In this document: positions 33,536 through 44,230 of the stretch, one piece after another
How the letters are laid out: every line of letters starts with the position of its first letter
Numbering within the stretch: position 1 is the first letter of the stretch
Source: Cherax quadricarinatus
Taxonomy: Eukaryota > Arthropoda > Malacostraca > Decapoda > Parastacidae
DNA length: 64,000 nt
Assembly (NCBI RefSeq): GCF_038502225.1
Contig: NC_091293.1
Coordinates: 1,734,203 to 1,798,202 of the forward strand
Reading direction: 5' to 3'
The notes under the pieces: model-generated
Database searches by the model: none
The model's input: only the letters and a program-made list of their open reading frames with translations
Told to the model about the DNA's origin: nothing
Translations under genes and position numbers: made by a program

Positions 33536-35335
33536 ACTTCATTAATGCTTGAAGGCTGTGTGAATGTGTTGCAGACTTGAGTCATTCTAGGTAAAAATGA
33601 ACGCATGTGAAGTTTTGTTCTTGAGAACGATACAGCTAGAAACTGAGTATTGTTTTCAGCCTGTCTTATGAAATTAAAGCTGTATTCCTGTTGGCCGCAA
33701 AGTGGAAACAGGTGGTGTTTTCATAACACTGCGTTTATTTTTCTAAAAGAAAAGACACTCTCATCTCTCAGATGTTGAAGGCTCTTGTGAGATAACATAT
33801 CTGTAGAAATTTATTGAGACCAAAATTCCACCGTCGGGATTCGTATGTAAATAATTTGATGCAGAGTCGCAGGAACCCTTAACATAACCTTACACCAAAG
33901 CAACTTGCTATAATGTACGAATCGTAAGATTATACCAGTTGAGAGGTGTAGACATTGAGGACGATTTAGGTAGGCTTAAGTTGTTAGTAAACAATAATGT
34001 AGCCTTAAACAATAATATAAGACTATATTTCCTAGTGCTCTTACTCAGAGCACTAGGAAACTAAAAGACCCTAGCTCGTTCTTCTGGAAAAGGACAGCGT
34101 GGAGTCAATATCTCTAGTGAATTTCCAACTGAGGGACTGCGCTGTTTTCAAAATACATGCCTGAAGACCAAGGATCGCAGAGGCTTCCCAACATACTGTG
34201 GATACTTTTCTCTCGCCAGGCCCAGTAGTAAGACAATCTGTTGCATTTCTCTTGATATCTGTTGACCAACGATATTTTAGGGAAGGTAAAGATTGAGCTG
34301 CGGTTAAGTGCAGGAACGCCCAACACTTCGGTGAGTTAGATTGTTTAAGTGTCCCTTGAATACAGGCCAGAGGCTATTAGTTTCTCACAAATCAATGAGA
34401 GTTAGGGAAACCTCCAAAGATTTCAGGCCCCCCCCCTAAAGTGTCGATTGAATTGCTAATAAGATTCAAATATTTGCAGGAATCAGTCCTGTGTACATGA
34501 CGTTTTGAAGTGAGAGAGAGAGAGAGGTCATAGAAGTCTAGATTGCTTGGGTAGAATCAGGGGATTTCTAGTTAGTATAGGCTCCACAACTAAGTAAGTC
34601 ATTTCTAGTTTGTGCATGCAGATAGGAATTTCCAGCAGTTTTAAGTATTCTAAAAAGAAATATACCTTAAGGGTCATTTATGAGAATGTGATTCTAGCTA
34701 GGAGATTTGTCTGTATCAGCAGTGATTGCCAGTGTAGTGTATCTCAAAAGCCCAAAAACAGTAGAGCATACCCATGGTGAGAGCTCACCTCTTCTGTCAA
34801 GCAGGTACGAGATACGCCTTAGTGCTGTTAGCTTCTTTGTTGTCTTTCTTCCAAGATGTAATTCTTCATAGACATTTTTGAGTCAAATTTCCAACACTCT
34901 TCATTTCAATACTACTACAGTTCCATTGTTAACGTCAAGCTGTCTAGAGACCATCATTTGTGTTTTCTCAGAAAACCGAAAGTAACCCATATTCATTTTC
35001 ACCAGGTTAAAATAGCAATAAACAGGTGATTAATATGCCAAAGAGCAGCAAGCATCACCTCTTTTGAATCATTAATTGTTAGAATACAATCTTCTGCATA
35101 AACATAGAATTCTGCGACGAGATGAAATTGGTCACAGAAGTAGACCTTCCATAACATTGCTTTCTGTGGATGTGGAACAATGAAGACTGTATGAGATCAA
35201 CCACTAGAGAAGTGTAGAGCTGAGCCAGAGACCCCACTTACTTAGAGTTTTACTAAGTCATGATGCCATGCTTGGTAGAAGGCTCCAGCTACCCTATCCG
35301 TCTGTTTTACTGATTTCTGCTAGGTCTACAAAAAA
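33536..35335 (-). mobile_element. Ancient, strongly diverged LINE B copy
   Basis: Alignment by eye to LINE B (11900-12960) holds over several blocks: 33565-33730 (GACTTGAGTCATTCTAGGTA), 34770-34985 (GGTACGAGATACGCCTTAG, GAGACCATCATTTGTGTTTT) and 35080-35280 (GAAGTAGACCTTCCATAACA). No frame survives. Between 33825 and 34745, about 0.9 kb has no counterpart in LINE B, so something was inserted there; I could not classify it. Confidence 0.65.
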
Positions 35336-36130
35336 TTCTGAGATAACCTAAAGCATAGTCATTCTTGGTTATTTATTATTTGCCGAGAATTAGGGGAAAA
35401 CGTCGATTTATTGTGTGTAACGGTGGATTCAAAATTAAGGGCAAGTATTATATCGAAGAGGAGTAATGTAGGTCTTTTTCGGTTTTAAACCGACCAATTT
35501 CTTCCCCTTTTCTCAGCATATCTTCCAGTCTATCTATTTGATCTAAGAAATACCCAATGAAAGCACAAAGACGTTCCAAAGTTGTTATTTTACCTCAAAT
35601 GAAAAGTCAGAGGACAACTGTTCTCATCAAGCACTGAGTGGAACGGTATTTTTTTTATGCTGCGAGCACCCACCACTCAGACCCATTCTCTCATGTCCAG
35701 GACAGAATTTGCCACTCACAGCAAAACTGAGGGCGCTCTTAAGTATGCATACTAGTACAATATAGTCGCTAAATGCTTATACATACTAGTTTGTGACTGA
35801 TTGCTTAAGGGTTAAGCTGATTGTGGATAGTATGCAGGATTTGTGGTTATGTTGATACATGTTGAATGTAATGATGTACTCGGTACCCAGAGAGCTGTTA
35901 TAGCTAGGGTCCATCAGCATCCATCTGATATGTAGAATGCCACCATGGCACAAATAAAAAAAAAATAGCTAATGGGACCACCTATCATCTCATCCACCCT
36001 TCCTGTTTGAAACTGCATAACAAAATCGTTCAACATAATGATAAATTACATTTAAAAGTACTTTACATATATGGTCAAGTCACTGATAACGGAAATGACT
36101 AGTCATTTAATCTGGCATAGGTTCAGTACA
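35336..36130. other. No gene seen
   Basis: About 795 bp without long frames. A short run of A (35948-35960) and common AT-rich DNA only. The Tx1-like LINE 5' UTR probably begins near its right edge. Confidence 0.5.
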
Positions 36131-36365
36131 CTTGTGGATGGAAGCACTGTGTCTCCCAACTAAAAACCTCACTTGGTTGTTTTACTGGGGGAGGGGTTAT
36201 GAGCTCAGGACTAGTTATCACTCTGATGCTGATGAATTATTGTCCTCTTCGCTTTCGGGCCGAGTGGACCTACTGCGCAGACGCTCCTCAGTTGCCTGGC
36301 TGCAGTGGTGTGAGGTGCTGCTGTCACGCCTCTGCTGACAATATAGGTGAACTGCTGTTGTCAAA

Positions 36366-37232
36366 ATGGCAGTTAGTCTCAGAAGCCGGATTAATACTGT
36401 TGGCATAGAGCTTCTTCGAGGAACAATTACGCCTAGTTCTATGCAAGTCTTATTACCCAAGATCATCAGGGAGATGTACGGCATACAAGATGGAGAATTA
36501 TATGGCGTTGCATTAAATAGAGCCCATAGAATTTTCGTAAAACTGCTTACGGCAACGGTCTATGAATCGTTGGTCAGCCGGTTTCAGGACGTGAGTCTTA
36601 CCGTCACACCAGCTATCCTTGTGAGAATGATTGATGTTTCACGGCATTATATGTGGATCAAGTTACACAACGTTCCCTTTGAGGTGGAAGAGGCGGATAT
36701 CAGGAAAATTTTCGAGAAGTATGGAACAGTTCATTTTGCCCAGCATGGTATGTGGGTGGCAGACGCCTATGCTGGTCTGCCAGAGGGTACTTTCAACCTC
36801 AAAATGACTTTGAGACACCCAATACTGTCCTATGTTTATCTACACGGATTCAGGACGCAGGTCATGGTTATGTATCCAGGGCAACGACGTACGTGCCGCC
36901 TATGTGGTGAGTATGATCACATAGCAGCAAATTGTGACAAGCGGAGACGTGTGCCTGGACCTGTGGTGGACGTCGCAGCCCCTGCTTCAAAGGTGGCGGG
37001 TGTGGAACAACCATTGGATGGAGGGCGTGGTGTTTTGTGGAGTGAGATAGTGGATCAGGCACACAGAACTGGAGCTGGGTTGGAGTCCCTCCCCCAGTTG
37101 CCTGACCCGGTGTCTCCTCCTGTGGATAAGGAGGAGCAGCAACTGCAGAAGGAGGTTATTGCAATTAAGGAGGAATTGGTGGAGGTTTTGAAGACTTTGT
37201 CACCACCTGAGGGGGACATTACATCTGAGTGA
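36366..37232 (+). CDS. Tx1-like LINE ORF1, gag-like with zinc knuckle
   Basis: An intact 288-codon ORF from ATG 36366 to TGA. Residues about 100-130 resemble the RRM-like part of gag-type ORF1 proteins (MWIKLHNVPFEVEEADIRKI). A CCHC knuckle follows, CRLCGEYDHIAANC (C-x2-C-x4-H-x4-C). Then comes a Pro-rich and Glu/Lys-rich tail (KEEQQLQKEVIAIKEELVEV) with coiled-coil character. It would bind element RNA to form the ribonucleoprotein. A further 113-codon acidic frame at 37281-37622 may be its frameshifted end. Confidence 0.8.
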   Translation: MAVSLRSRINTVGIELLRGTITPSSMQVLLPKIIREMYGIQDGELYGVALNRAHRIFVKLLTATVYESLVSRFQDVSLTVTPAILVRMIDVSRHYMWIKLHNVPFEVEEADIRKIFEKYGTVHFAQHGMWVADAYAGLPEGTFNLKMTLRHPILSYVYLHGFRTQVMVMYPGQRRTCRLCGEYDHIAANCDKRRRVPGPVVDVAAPASKVAGVEQPLDGGRGVLWSEIVDQAHRTGAGLESLPQLPDPVSPPVDKEEQQLQKEVIAIKEELVEVLKTLSPPEGDITSE

Positions 37233-37609
37233 GGTGTCGTTGGAGAGTCGTCACTTCCAGTATGTCGGGGACGTGATATTTTGGGTAGTGATGGTGTGTT
37301 GGAGTCGTCCCTAGAATCAATAAACCATTGTCAGGAGGAGGTTGAGGTTCATCGTGAGGCAGCACCGGATCATGATATGTGTAACGTGACTGTCACAAGA
37401 AAGAGGGCGGCTACGTCAGATTCTGATGACGTCCTGATGCCAGCGGAAAGGCCTGGGAAACAGACTGAGGTGGAGGGTGAAGGTAGTTGTGTAGGTGGTG
37501 GTAGCCATGACAGGAGGCACCGGAAGAAGGGGGAAGAAGAGGGTACTCTGAAGGTGCCAAACATGAATTCAAGCTCTGGAGTTGTAAAGAGTGAGGGGAG
37601 GAGGCAGGG

Positions 37610-38336
37610 GTGGAAAATTTAAAAGGCCTTAGGTGTATGACTGTAAACGTTAATGGTTTATGTAGCAGTATGAAGAGAGAATGGCTTCATACTTTCCTGA
37701 ATAAATCTAGGGTGGATGTTGTGTTCCTTCAGAAGCATAATTTTAAAGAGGGTAGGGTGTTGGAGTTGGCAGGTTTTCGAGTAGTTACCCTGCCATCTCC
37801 CCGTTTAAAAGCTGGAGTGGGTATTTTAATAGGGGAGATGAGCCCGTTTGTTTTGCATAGAAGTGAGGGGGGCAGGGAGGGTGTTGCGTGTGGATGGGTA
37901 GCGGATGGGTAAGCGTGTGTCTTTTGTGAGTGTGTATGCGCCGGCAGACAATAACATACAGGTAAAGAATGAATTTGTGCGTGAGGATCTTGTGTTTTTC
38001 TTATGTCCACTGCCTGAGGTGGTAATAGTTGGTGGGGACTGGAATTGTGTAATCAGGGTGGCTGACATGGACCCAAAAGGGGCTGGATATATGTCTCTGG
38101 CTCTTAGGGAATTGTTAAGGGATGCTAGGTTATGTGATGCGTTTGGGGGGGGGGAGACGGAACATAAGTTTGTTAGGAGTGGATATGCTGCGAGGCTAGA
38201 TAGAGTGTACCTTTCTGAGAGAGTGGATGTGAAATCTTTCAGTACTGTTGAGGCTACGATGTCAGATCATAGGGCAGTGGTGGTGGAGGTAGGGTGGGGG
38301 CGCTCGCGGAAATATACAGGAGTTATTGGAAACTAA
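37610..38336 (+). pseudogene. Tx1-like LINE ORF2 endonuclease (EEP), damaged
   Basis: The frame 37610-37912 has LRCMTVNVNGLCSSMKREWL and VDVVFLQKHNFK. The frame 37905-38336 has VSFVSVYAPADNN, VVIVGGDWNCVI, AARLDRVYLS and MSDHRAVVVEV. Two lesions are visible: a frameshift near 37905, and the catalytic Glu of the LQE motif reads Lys (LQKH). The family normally has Glu at that place. Confidence 0.8.
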
Positions 38337-38394
38337 ATATAAGTGTGTTAGGTGAAGAGGAGGGGTTGGAGGGGTTTTCAGTCCTACCTGGAGT

Positions 38395-39520
38395 TTACCT
38401 GGAGAGAGTTCCGGGGGTCAACGCCCCCGCGGCCCGGTCTGTGACCAGGCCTCCTGGTGGATCAGAGCCTGATCAACCAGGCTGTTGCTGCTGGCTGCAC
38501 GCAAACCAACGTACGAGCCACAGCCCGGCTGGTCAGGAACCGACTTTAGGTGCTTGTCTAGTGCCAGCTTGAAGACTGCCAGGGGTCTGTTGGTAATCCC
38601 CCTTATGTATGCTGGGAGGCAGTTGAACAGTCTCGGGCCCCTGACACTTATTGTATGGTCTCTTGACGTGCTAGTGACACCCCTGCTTTTCATTGGGGGG
38701 ATGTTGCATCGTCTGCCAAGTCTTTTGCTTTCGTAGTGAGTGATTTTCGTGTGCAAGTTCGGTACTAGTCCCTCTAGGATTTTCCAGGTGTATATAATCA
38801 TGTATCTCTCCTGCCTGCGTTCCAGGGAATACAGGTTTAGGAACCTCAAGCGCTCCCAGTAATTGAGGTGTTTTATCTCCGTTATGCGCGCCGTGAAGGT
38901 TCTCTGTACATTTTCTAGGTCAGCAATTTCACCTGCCTTGAAAGGTGCTGTTAGTGTGCAGCAATATTCCAGCCTAGATAGAACAAGTGACCTGAAGAGT
39001 GTCATCATGGGCTTGGCCTCCCTAGTTTTGAAGGTTCTCATTATCCATCCTGTCATTTTTCTAGCAGATGCGATTGATACAATGTTATGGTCCTTGAAGG
39101 TGAGATCCTCCGACATGATCACCCCCAGGTCTTTGACGTTGGTGTTTCGCTCTATTTTGTGGCCAGAATTTGTTTTGTACTCTGATGAAGATTTAATTTC
39201 CTCATGTTTACCATATCTGAGTAATTGAAATTTCTCATCGTTGAACTTCATATTGTTTTCTGCAGCCCACTGAAAGATTTGGTAGATGTCCGCCTGGAGC
39301 CTTGCAGTGTCTGCAATGGAAGACACTGTCATGCAGATTCGGGTATCATCTGCAAAGGAAGACACGGTGCTGTGGCTGACATCCTTGTCTATGTCGGATA
39401 TGAGGATGAGGAACAAGATGGGAGCGAGTACTGTGCCTTGTGGAACAGAGCTTTTCACCGTAGCTGCCTCGGACTTTACTCTGTTGACGACTACTCTCTG
39501 TGTTCTGTTAGTGAGTCTCC
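38395..39520 (-). mobile_element. LINE A (CR1-like) 3' half, fairly intact
   Basis: From the GC-rich 3' end (GGGGGTCAACGCCCCCGCGG at 38415) the minus strand is open through the C-terminal domain and RT palm (FADDTRICM intact). It has been inserted into the Tx1-like LINE and joined at about 39520 to RTE sequence. It is the best preserved LINE A of the four in the window. Confidence 0.9.
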
Positions 39521-39665
39521 ACAGACTCATAACCTTACTCTTTCCTGTATTCACTTTTAATTTTCTTCTTTTGCATACCCTACCAAATTCATTCACCAAT
39601 CTCTGCAACTTCTCTTCAGAATCTCCCAAGAGCACAGTGTCATCAGCAAAGAGCAACTGTGACAA
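38418..39665 (-). CDS. Chimeric LINE ORF: RTE RT fragment fused in frame to LINE A RT
   Basis: A 415-codon open frame. Its first 45 or so residues are RTE (LSQLLFADDTVLLGDSEEKL, CKRRKLKVNTGKSKVMS). From about LTNRTQRVVVN it is LINE A (SSVPQGTVLAPILFLILISD, SFADDTRICM, NVKDLGVIMSEDLTF, GPRLFNCLPAYIRGITNRPL). It therefore carries two FADD boxes from two LINE families. No ATG supports the start. It is probably a by-product of nested insertion or template switching and not a working enzyme, but the frame is intact. Confidence 0.75.
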   Translation of the reverse strand: MSQLLFADDTVLLGDSEEKLQRLVNEFGRVCKRRKLKVNTGKSKVMSLWRLTNRTQRVVVNRVKSEAATVKSSVPQGTVLAPILFLILISDIDKDVSHSTVSSFADDTRICMTVSSIADTARLQADIYQIFQWAAENNMKFNDEKFQLLRYGKHEEIKSSSEYKTNSGHKIERNTNVKDLGVIMSEDLTFKDHNIVSIASARKMTGWIMRTFKTREAKPMMTLFRSLVLSRLEYCCTLTAPFKAGEIADLENVQRTFTARITEIKHLNYWERLRFLNLYSLERRQERYMIIYTWKILEGLVPNLHTKITHYESKRLGRRCNIPPMKSRGVTSTSRDHTISVRGPRLFNCLPAYIRGITNRPLAVFKLALDKHLKSVPDQPGCGSYVGLRAASSNSLVDQALIHQEAWSQTGPRGR

Positions 39666-39746
39666 CTCCCACTATGTGTGTGATTCTTTATCTTTTAACT
39701 CCACACCTCTTGCCAAGACCCTCGCATTTACTTCTCTTACAGCCCC
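39521..39746 (-). mobile_element. RTE LINE fragment
   Basis: About 226 bp of RTE RT palm (KLKVNTGKSKVM, FADDTVLLGDSE, VREVNARVLARGVEL). Truncated on both sides, it links LINE A to Tigger. At the right junction, RTE and Tigger share a few bases (CCCCA). Confidence 0.8.
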
Positions 39747-41192
39747 AAGGAGTACATAGAGGCTGAAGGATTGAAACCTGAACAGGTGTTTAATTGTGAC
39801 GAAACAGGCCTGTTTTGGAAGAAATTGCCAAGCAGGACCTACATTACTCAGGAGGAAAAGGCACTCCCAGGACATAAGCCTATGAAAGACAGGCTTACTC
39901 TTCTCATGTGTGCCAATGCTAGTGGTGATTGCAAAGTGAAGCCTTTATTGGTGTATCACTCAGAAACTCCCAGAGCGTTCAGGCAAAAGAATATCCTCAA
40001 GGCTAATTTGTGTGTGCTGTGGAGGGCAAACAGTAAGGCATGGGTCGCTAGGGACTTTTTCTATGACTGGTTACACCATGCATTTGCCTCCAATGTGCAA
40101 AATTACCTAATTCAAAAGAAATTAGACCTTAAGTGCCTCCTGGTATTAGACAATGCCCCTGGTCATCCTACAGACTTGGCAGAGCGACTTTCTGGGGACA
40201 TGAGATTCATTAAGGTCAAGTTTTTGCCTCCTAATACCACTCCTCTTCTGCAGCCCATGGACCAGCAGGTCATTTCCAACTTCAAGAAACTGTACACAAA
40301 AGCTATGTTTGAAAGTTGCTTTGAAGTGACCACAGAAACTCTATTGACTCTAAAGGAGTTTTGGAAGGATCACTTTAATATCCTCAATTGTGTAAACCTT
40401 ATAGGTAAGGCTTGGGAGGGAGTGACTAAGAGGACCTGGAAAAAACTGTGGCCAGAATGTGTAGACAAAAGGGATTTCGAAGGGTTTGAGGCTAACCCTG
40501 AGAAGCCTATGCCAGTTGAGGAATCCATTGTGGCATTGGGGAAGTCCTTGGGGTAGGAGGTTAGTGGGGAGGATGTGGAAGAGTTGGTGGAGGAGGACAA
40601 TGAAGAACTAACCACTGATGAGCTGCTAGATCATCTTCAACAGCTTCGGAGGAGGGGAGAGAGAAATTGAAGAAGTTGCCTACTTCAAAGATTAAGGAAA
40701 TATGTGCAAAGTGGCTTGAAGTGCAAACCTTTATGGATGAAAATCACCCTCACACAGCTATTGCAAGCCGTGCTGGTGACTATTACACTGACAATGTTGT
40801 GAAACACTTTAGGAAAGTCATAAAGGAACGAGAGGTACAGGACTCTATGGACAGATATGTTGTGTGACAGAAGTCCAGCGACTCTCAAGCTGGTCCCAGT
40901 GGCATTAAAAGAAGAAGAGAAGCAATCCCAGAAAAGGACTTGCCACCTCGAGTCCTAATGGAAGGGGATTCCCCTTCCAAACACCAAGACCATCCACACT
41001 CTCCCCTCCTCCCATCCCATCAATCATCACCAGATCTTCAATAAAGGTAAGTGTCATGTAACTGTGCATGTCTTCTTCAGTTTGTGTGTATTAAAATTAA
41101 TATTTCATGTGGTAAAATTTTTTTTTTCATACTTTTGGGTGTCTTGCACGGATTAATTTGATTTCCATTATTTCTTATGGAAATTATTTCTT
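39747..41192 (+). mobile_element. Tigger (pogo superfamily) DNA transposon, 5'-truncated
   Basis: It holds the DDE transposase from the first catalytic Asp to the C-terminus, plus 3' flanking sequence. That sequence includes GATTAATTTGATTTCCATTA, typical of Tigger sequence near the terminal repeat, but the terminal repeat itself is cut off by the 380-bp repeat at 41193. The N-terminal DNA-binding domains are absent. Confidence 0.85.
39750..40990 (+). pseudogene. Tigger transposase, catalytic and C-terminal parts
   Basis: The frame to 40556 has EQVFNCDETGLFWKKLPSRT (first Asp), DRLTLLMCANASGDCK, CLLVLDNAPGHPTD (second Asp), KFLPPNTTPLLQPMDQQVIS (the third acidic residue lies in this area) and KAWEGVTKRTWKKLWPECV. 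A stop at 40554 and a frame change follow. The tail resumes at 40667 (PTSKIKEICAKWLEVQTFM, SRAGDYYTDNVVKHFRKVI). It would cut and paste at TA sites if whole; here the protein is truncated at both ends. Confidence 0.9.
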
Positions 41193-41570
41193 ATAGGTAG
41201 TAGGTTGGTAGACAGCAACCACCCAGGGAAGTACTACCGTCCTGCCAGATGACTGTGAAACAGAAACCTGTAACTGTTTTGCATGATGGTAGGATTGCTG
41301 GTTTCTTTTTCTGTCTCATAAACACGCTAGATAACAGGGATATCTTGCTACTCCTACTTACACTTTGGTCACACTTCACAGACACGCACATGCATATATA
41401 TATATACATACATCTAGGTTTTTCTCCTTTTTCTACATAGCTCTTGTTCTTCTTTATTTCTTATATTGTCCATGGGGAAGTGGAAAAGAATCTTTCCTCC
41501 GTAAGCCATGCGTGTCGTATGAGGCGACTAAAATGCCGGGAGCAATGGGCTAGTAACCCCTTCTCCTGTA
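41193..41570 (-). repeat. 380-bp interspersed repeat, copy 3
   Basis: Reverse complement of 5942-6315, from TAGGTAGTAGGTTGGTAGAC to AACCCCTTCTCCTGTA. It is the last piece of the insertion mosaic; Tx1-like coding sequence resumes immediately after it. Confidence 0.9.
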
Positions 41571-42880
41571 GGGAGCTTAGTGTGGAAGAACAGGGGGTGG
41601 ACGACATTGTGACATGGTGGGATTGTGTTGAGAAGGAAAGGATTAGAAAGTTTTATGTGAGGGAGGGAAAACGTATCAATACTTTAAAATATGGGCTGCC
41701 TAACTATTTAGAGGATAGGTTAAGAGGTTGCTATGGGCAGGGGGTGGTTGGGAATAATTTTCCTATGGATGAAATAGTTGAAATAAAAGGGAGATTGGGG
41801 GTGTTACAAAATGAAAGGTTTCAAGCGGTAAGGGTGTAGGCAGGGGTGGAAGAAGTGCTTTGTGGCGACAAACCGTCTGCCTGTGTTTTGCGGCATCGAA
41901 AGCAAATGCAGGCGGTGACAGCTATCCCAAGTTTAGAGGTAACAGAGATGGTAGGGACTTATAGAGCAGGGCAGGAGATAAGAACCACGAAAAGGATGTG
42001 TGCATATGCAGAGGCATGGTATGAGAAGTACTGGACAAGTCGGGGGGTGGGTGACGTAGCTTTAGACAAGGTGTGTACATATGTGATTTGTAATTTAGGA
42101 AATAGCGATAGACAGGCTTTAGGTGGGACTATTACGGCAGAGGAAATAGAGAATGCATTAAGGGGAATGAGGAAGGGGAAAGCTCTGGGTAGTGATGGTC
42201 TCCCGGTAGAATTTTATTTACAACATTGGGTGTTAATACGGGGATTTATAGTTAGGTTATTTAATCGTATGAAGGAGAAGAGTGAGTTGGGGGAGAAGCA
42301 GGCTACAGCAGTTGTAGTGTTGGTCCCGAAGGGCAAGGGGCAGCCCACCCTTCGGGAGTACTGACCCACATCGCTGATGTGTGCAGACTATAAGGTTTAT
42401 GCGAAAATTTTAGGTAATAGGTTCAAATGTGTTGTGGGGAGGGTGGTGTCGAAATCTCAGTTTGGGTTGCCGGGAAGGTCAATGTTTGAAGGACATGGGA
42501 TACTGCGAAGTTTTGTGGAAGCTAAAGGTGGGGAGGCGGCTTTGTTGGTTCTAGATTGGCAGGGAGCTTATGATAGAGTAGAAAGGAGAGCTTTGCAGGT
42601 TATACTTAGGAGACAGGGTTATGGGGAGGGAACAGTCGAGTGGGTAAATACGTTGTATAAGGGGGCGAAAATGAGGATACAGATTAATTGGTGTATGGGG
42701 AGGGAGATTGCAATGGGTAGAGGCCTTAGACAGGGATGCCCCATGTCCCAAATATTGTTTGCATGTTTTCAGGACCCCTTTTATAGAATGGTTGACCGTA
42801 GCTTATGTACTCAAGGTGAGGGAAGTGTGGGGGTGGGAGGGCCTGGCCAGGATTAATTGGATATGTAGACAACACAACTG
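41571..42880 (+). pseudogene. Tx1-like LINE linker and reverse transcriptase
   Basis: Frames: to 41839 (VTWWDCVEKERIRKFYVREG), 41846-42364 (EEIENALRGMRKGKALGSDG, VVVLVPKGKGQPTLREY) and 42377-42856 (ADYKVYAKILGNRFKCVVG, LVLDWQGAYDRVERRAL, GLRQGCPMSQILFACF). They are separated by single stops or shifts. The catalytic box in the next frame (about 42860) reads GYVDNTTVL. YVDD has thus become YVDN, so the RT is dead. Confidence 0.85.
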
Positions 42881-43043
42881 TTCTCATTCGTGAAGGGATG
42901 TCAATGCGAGTTTTGGACGAGGTTGTGCAATTGTTTGGAAGTGCCACGGAAATGCAGGTAAATAGTGCGAAGTCAAGGTGCATGGGGTTGGGTACTTGGG
43001 TGGGGGTGTGGGGGGGAGATGTAATGTTGTTAAAGAATAGACA

Positions 43044-44034
43044 GTGTTTTTAAAGATTTGTGGTATTATTTATAAGGATGACATGGTTGCGGCGCGGGAG
43101 GAAAACTCGGATAGGTTATTGGATAGGATCGTGGGGCGTCTAGGTGTTCTGAGACCCCAGCACCTAACTCTTATACAGCAAGTGATAGTCGTAAACATTT
43201 TATTGTACAGTAAGATTTGGCATGTTGCAGCTGTGTTCCCAATTACAGGGACAGTGATTGCGGGGATCTTAAGATGGGTGTACAAATTTTTGGGGGGTTC
43301 ATGTTGTGATTGGTTAAGGAGAGATGTTGTAATGTTACCTGTACGTCAGGGTGGGTTGGGGTTGATGGATTTGCGATGGAGGGCTAAATGTGTGTTTCTT
43401 ATATGGGAAGTTTTGTGTGTGGATGTGAATGCGGGGCAGTTGGAAAGGATACATGATAGGCTGGGTATGTGGTATCGAGGAATGGAGTTGCGGGAATGCG
43501 AAACTGCTTTGAGGGCTGTGATGTTGGCTAAGAAACTGAAAAATGTTCGAATAAGGGTGTTGTGTAGGTTGCTTGTAGGTAGGCGCGTTGTCCCAGTTGA
43601 GGGATTGTTCCCCATGTATACGTGGAAGAGCATTTGGTATAGATTTAGTAAAATGAAGTTAAACCCTAGGGCGTGTGAGGTGATGTTTCGTTTTCTGCAT
43701 GGTATCCTTCCGTCTAGAGCGATACTACGAAACAGAAAGGTTGTAGAGGGTGGGGGGTGTGGTATCTGTTGAGGGGAGGAGACTGCATTTCATGTAGTTT
43801 ATTTTTGTGATGGGTTAGAGATGGTCAGAGATGTTTCGTTTTCTGCATGGTATAGAGCGTGTGTGAGGTGTGGGTTGGAGGGGGGGGCATTTCATGTAGT
43901 TTATTTTTGTGATGGGTTAGAGATGGTCAGATGCTGGTTGAGTAGGGTTATATCACGGTGGCCTTTTCACAAATAATATATATATCATTTATATAATATC
44001 AACCTCTTATATATATATATTTATATGATTTCCT

Positions 44035-44116
<82 letters not shown>

Positions 44117-44230
44117 TGTGTGAGGAGGGGGAGGGGGGACAGTGAGGTGTGCAGGCGGGTTCTTACATTAACGTTTTATCGAGCAATGTGTCGAAACAGG
44201 GAATTGGATGGAATGTTACAAAAAATGCAA
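43044..44230 (+). pseudogene. Tx1-like LINE C-terminal domain, with local duplication and TA insertion
   Basis: The frame 43044-43772 contains LRPQHLTLIQQVIVVNILLY, LPVRQGGLGLMDLRWRAKC and VMFRFLHGILPSRAILRNRK. These are followed by FHVVYFCDGLEMVR, the zinc-binding RVT-associated tail. The stretch coding FHVVYFCDGLEMVR occurs twice (about 43787 and 43890), and GTTTCGTTTTCTGCATGGTA also occurs twice (43685, 43833). The tail resumes after the (TA)n as RAMCRNRELDGMLQK. Confidence 0.75.
44038..44114. repeat. (TA)n microsatellite inside LINE coding sequence
   Basis: About 77 bp of TA, preceded by interrupted TA-rich DNA from 43975. LINE-coding similarity exists on both sides, so this tract arose or was inserted within the element. 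Confidence 0.95.

Larger units (their letters stand above)
36131..44230 (+). mobile_element. Tx1/L1-like LINE, split by a 3.2-kb insertion mosaic
   Basis: 5' UTR (from about 36131), ORF1 (36366-37232), ORF2 endonuclease (37610-38336), then foreign DNA from 38395 to 41570, then ORF2 continues with linker, RT (41571-42880) and C-terminal domain (43044-44230). A (TA)n tract interrupts the C-terminus at 44038-44114. Gag-like ORF1 with one zinc knuckle and a GGDWNC endonuclease fit the Tx1 side of the L1 group, but the clade is inferred. Confidence 0.8.
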
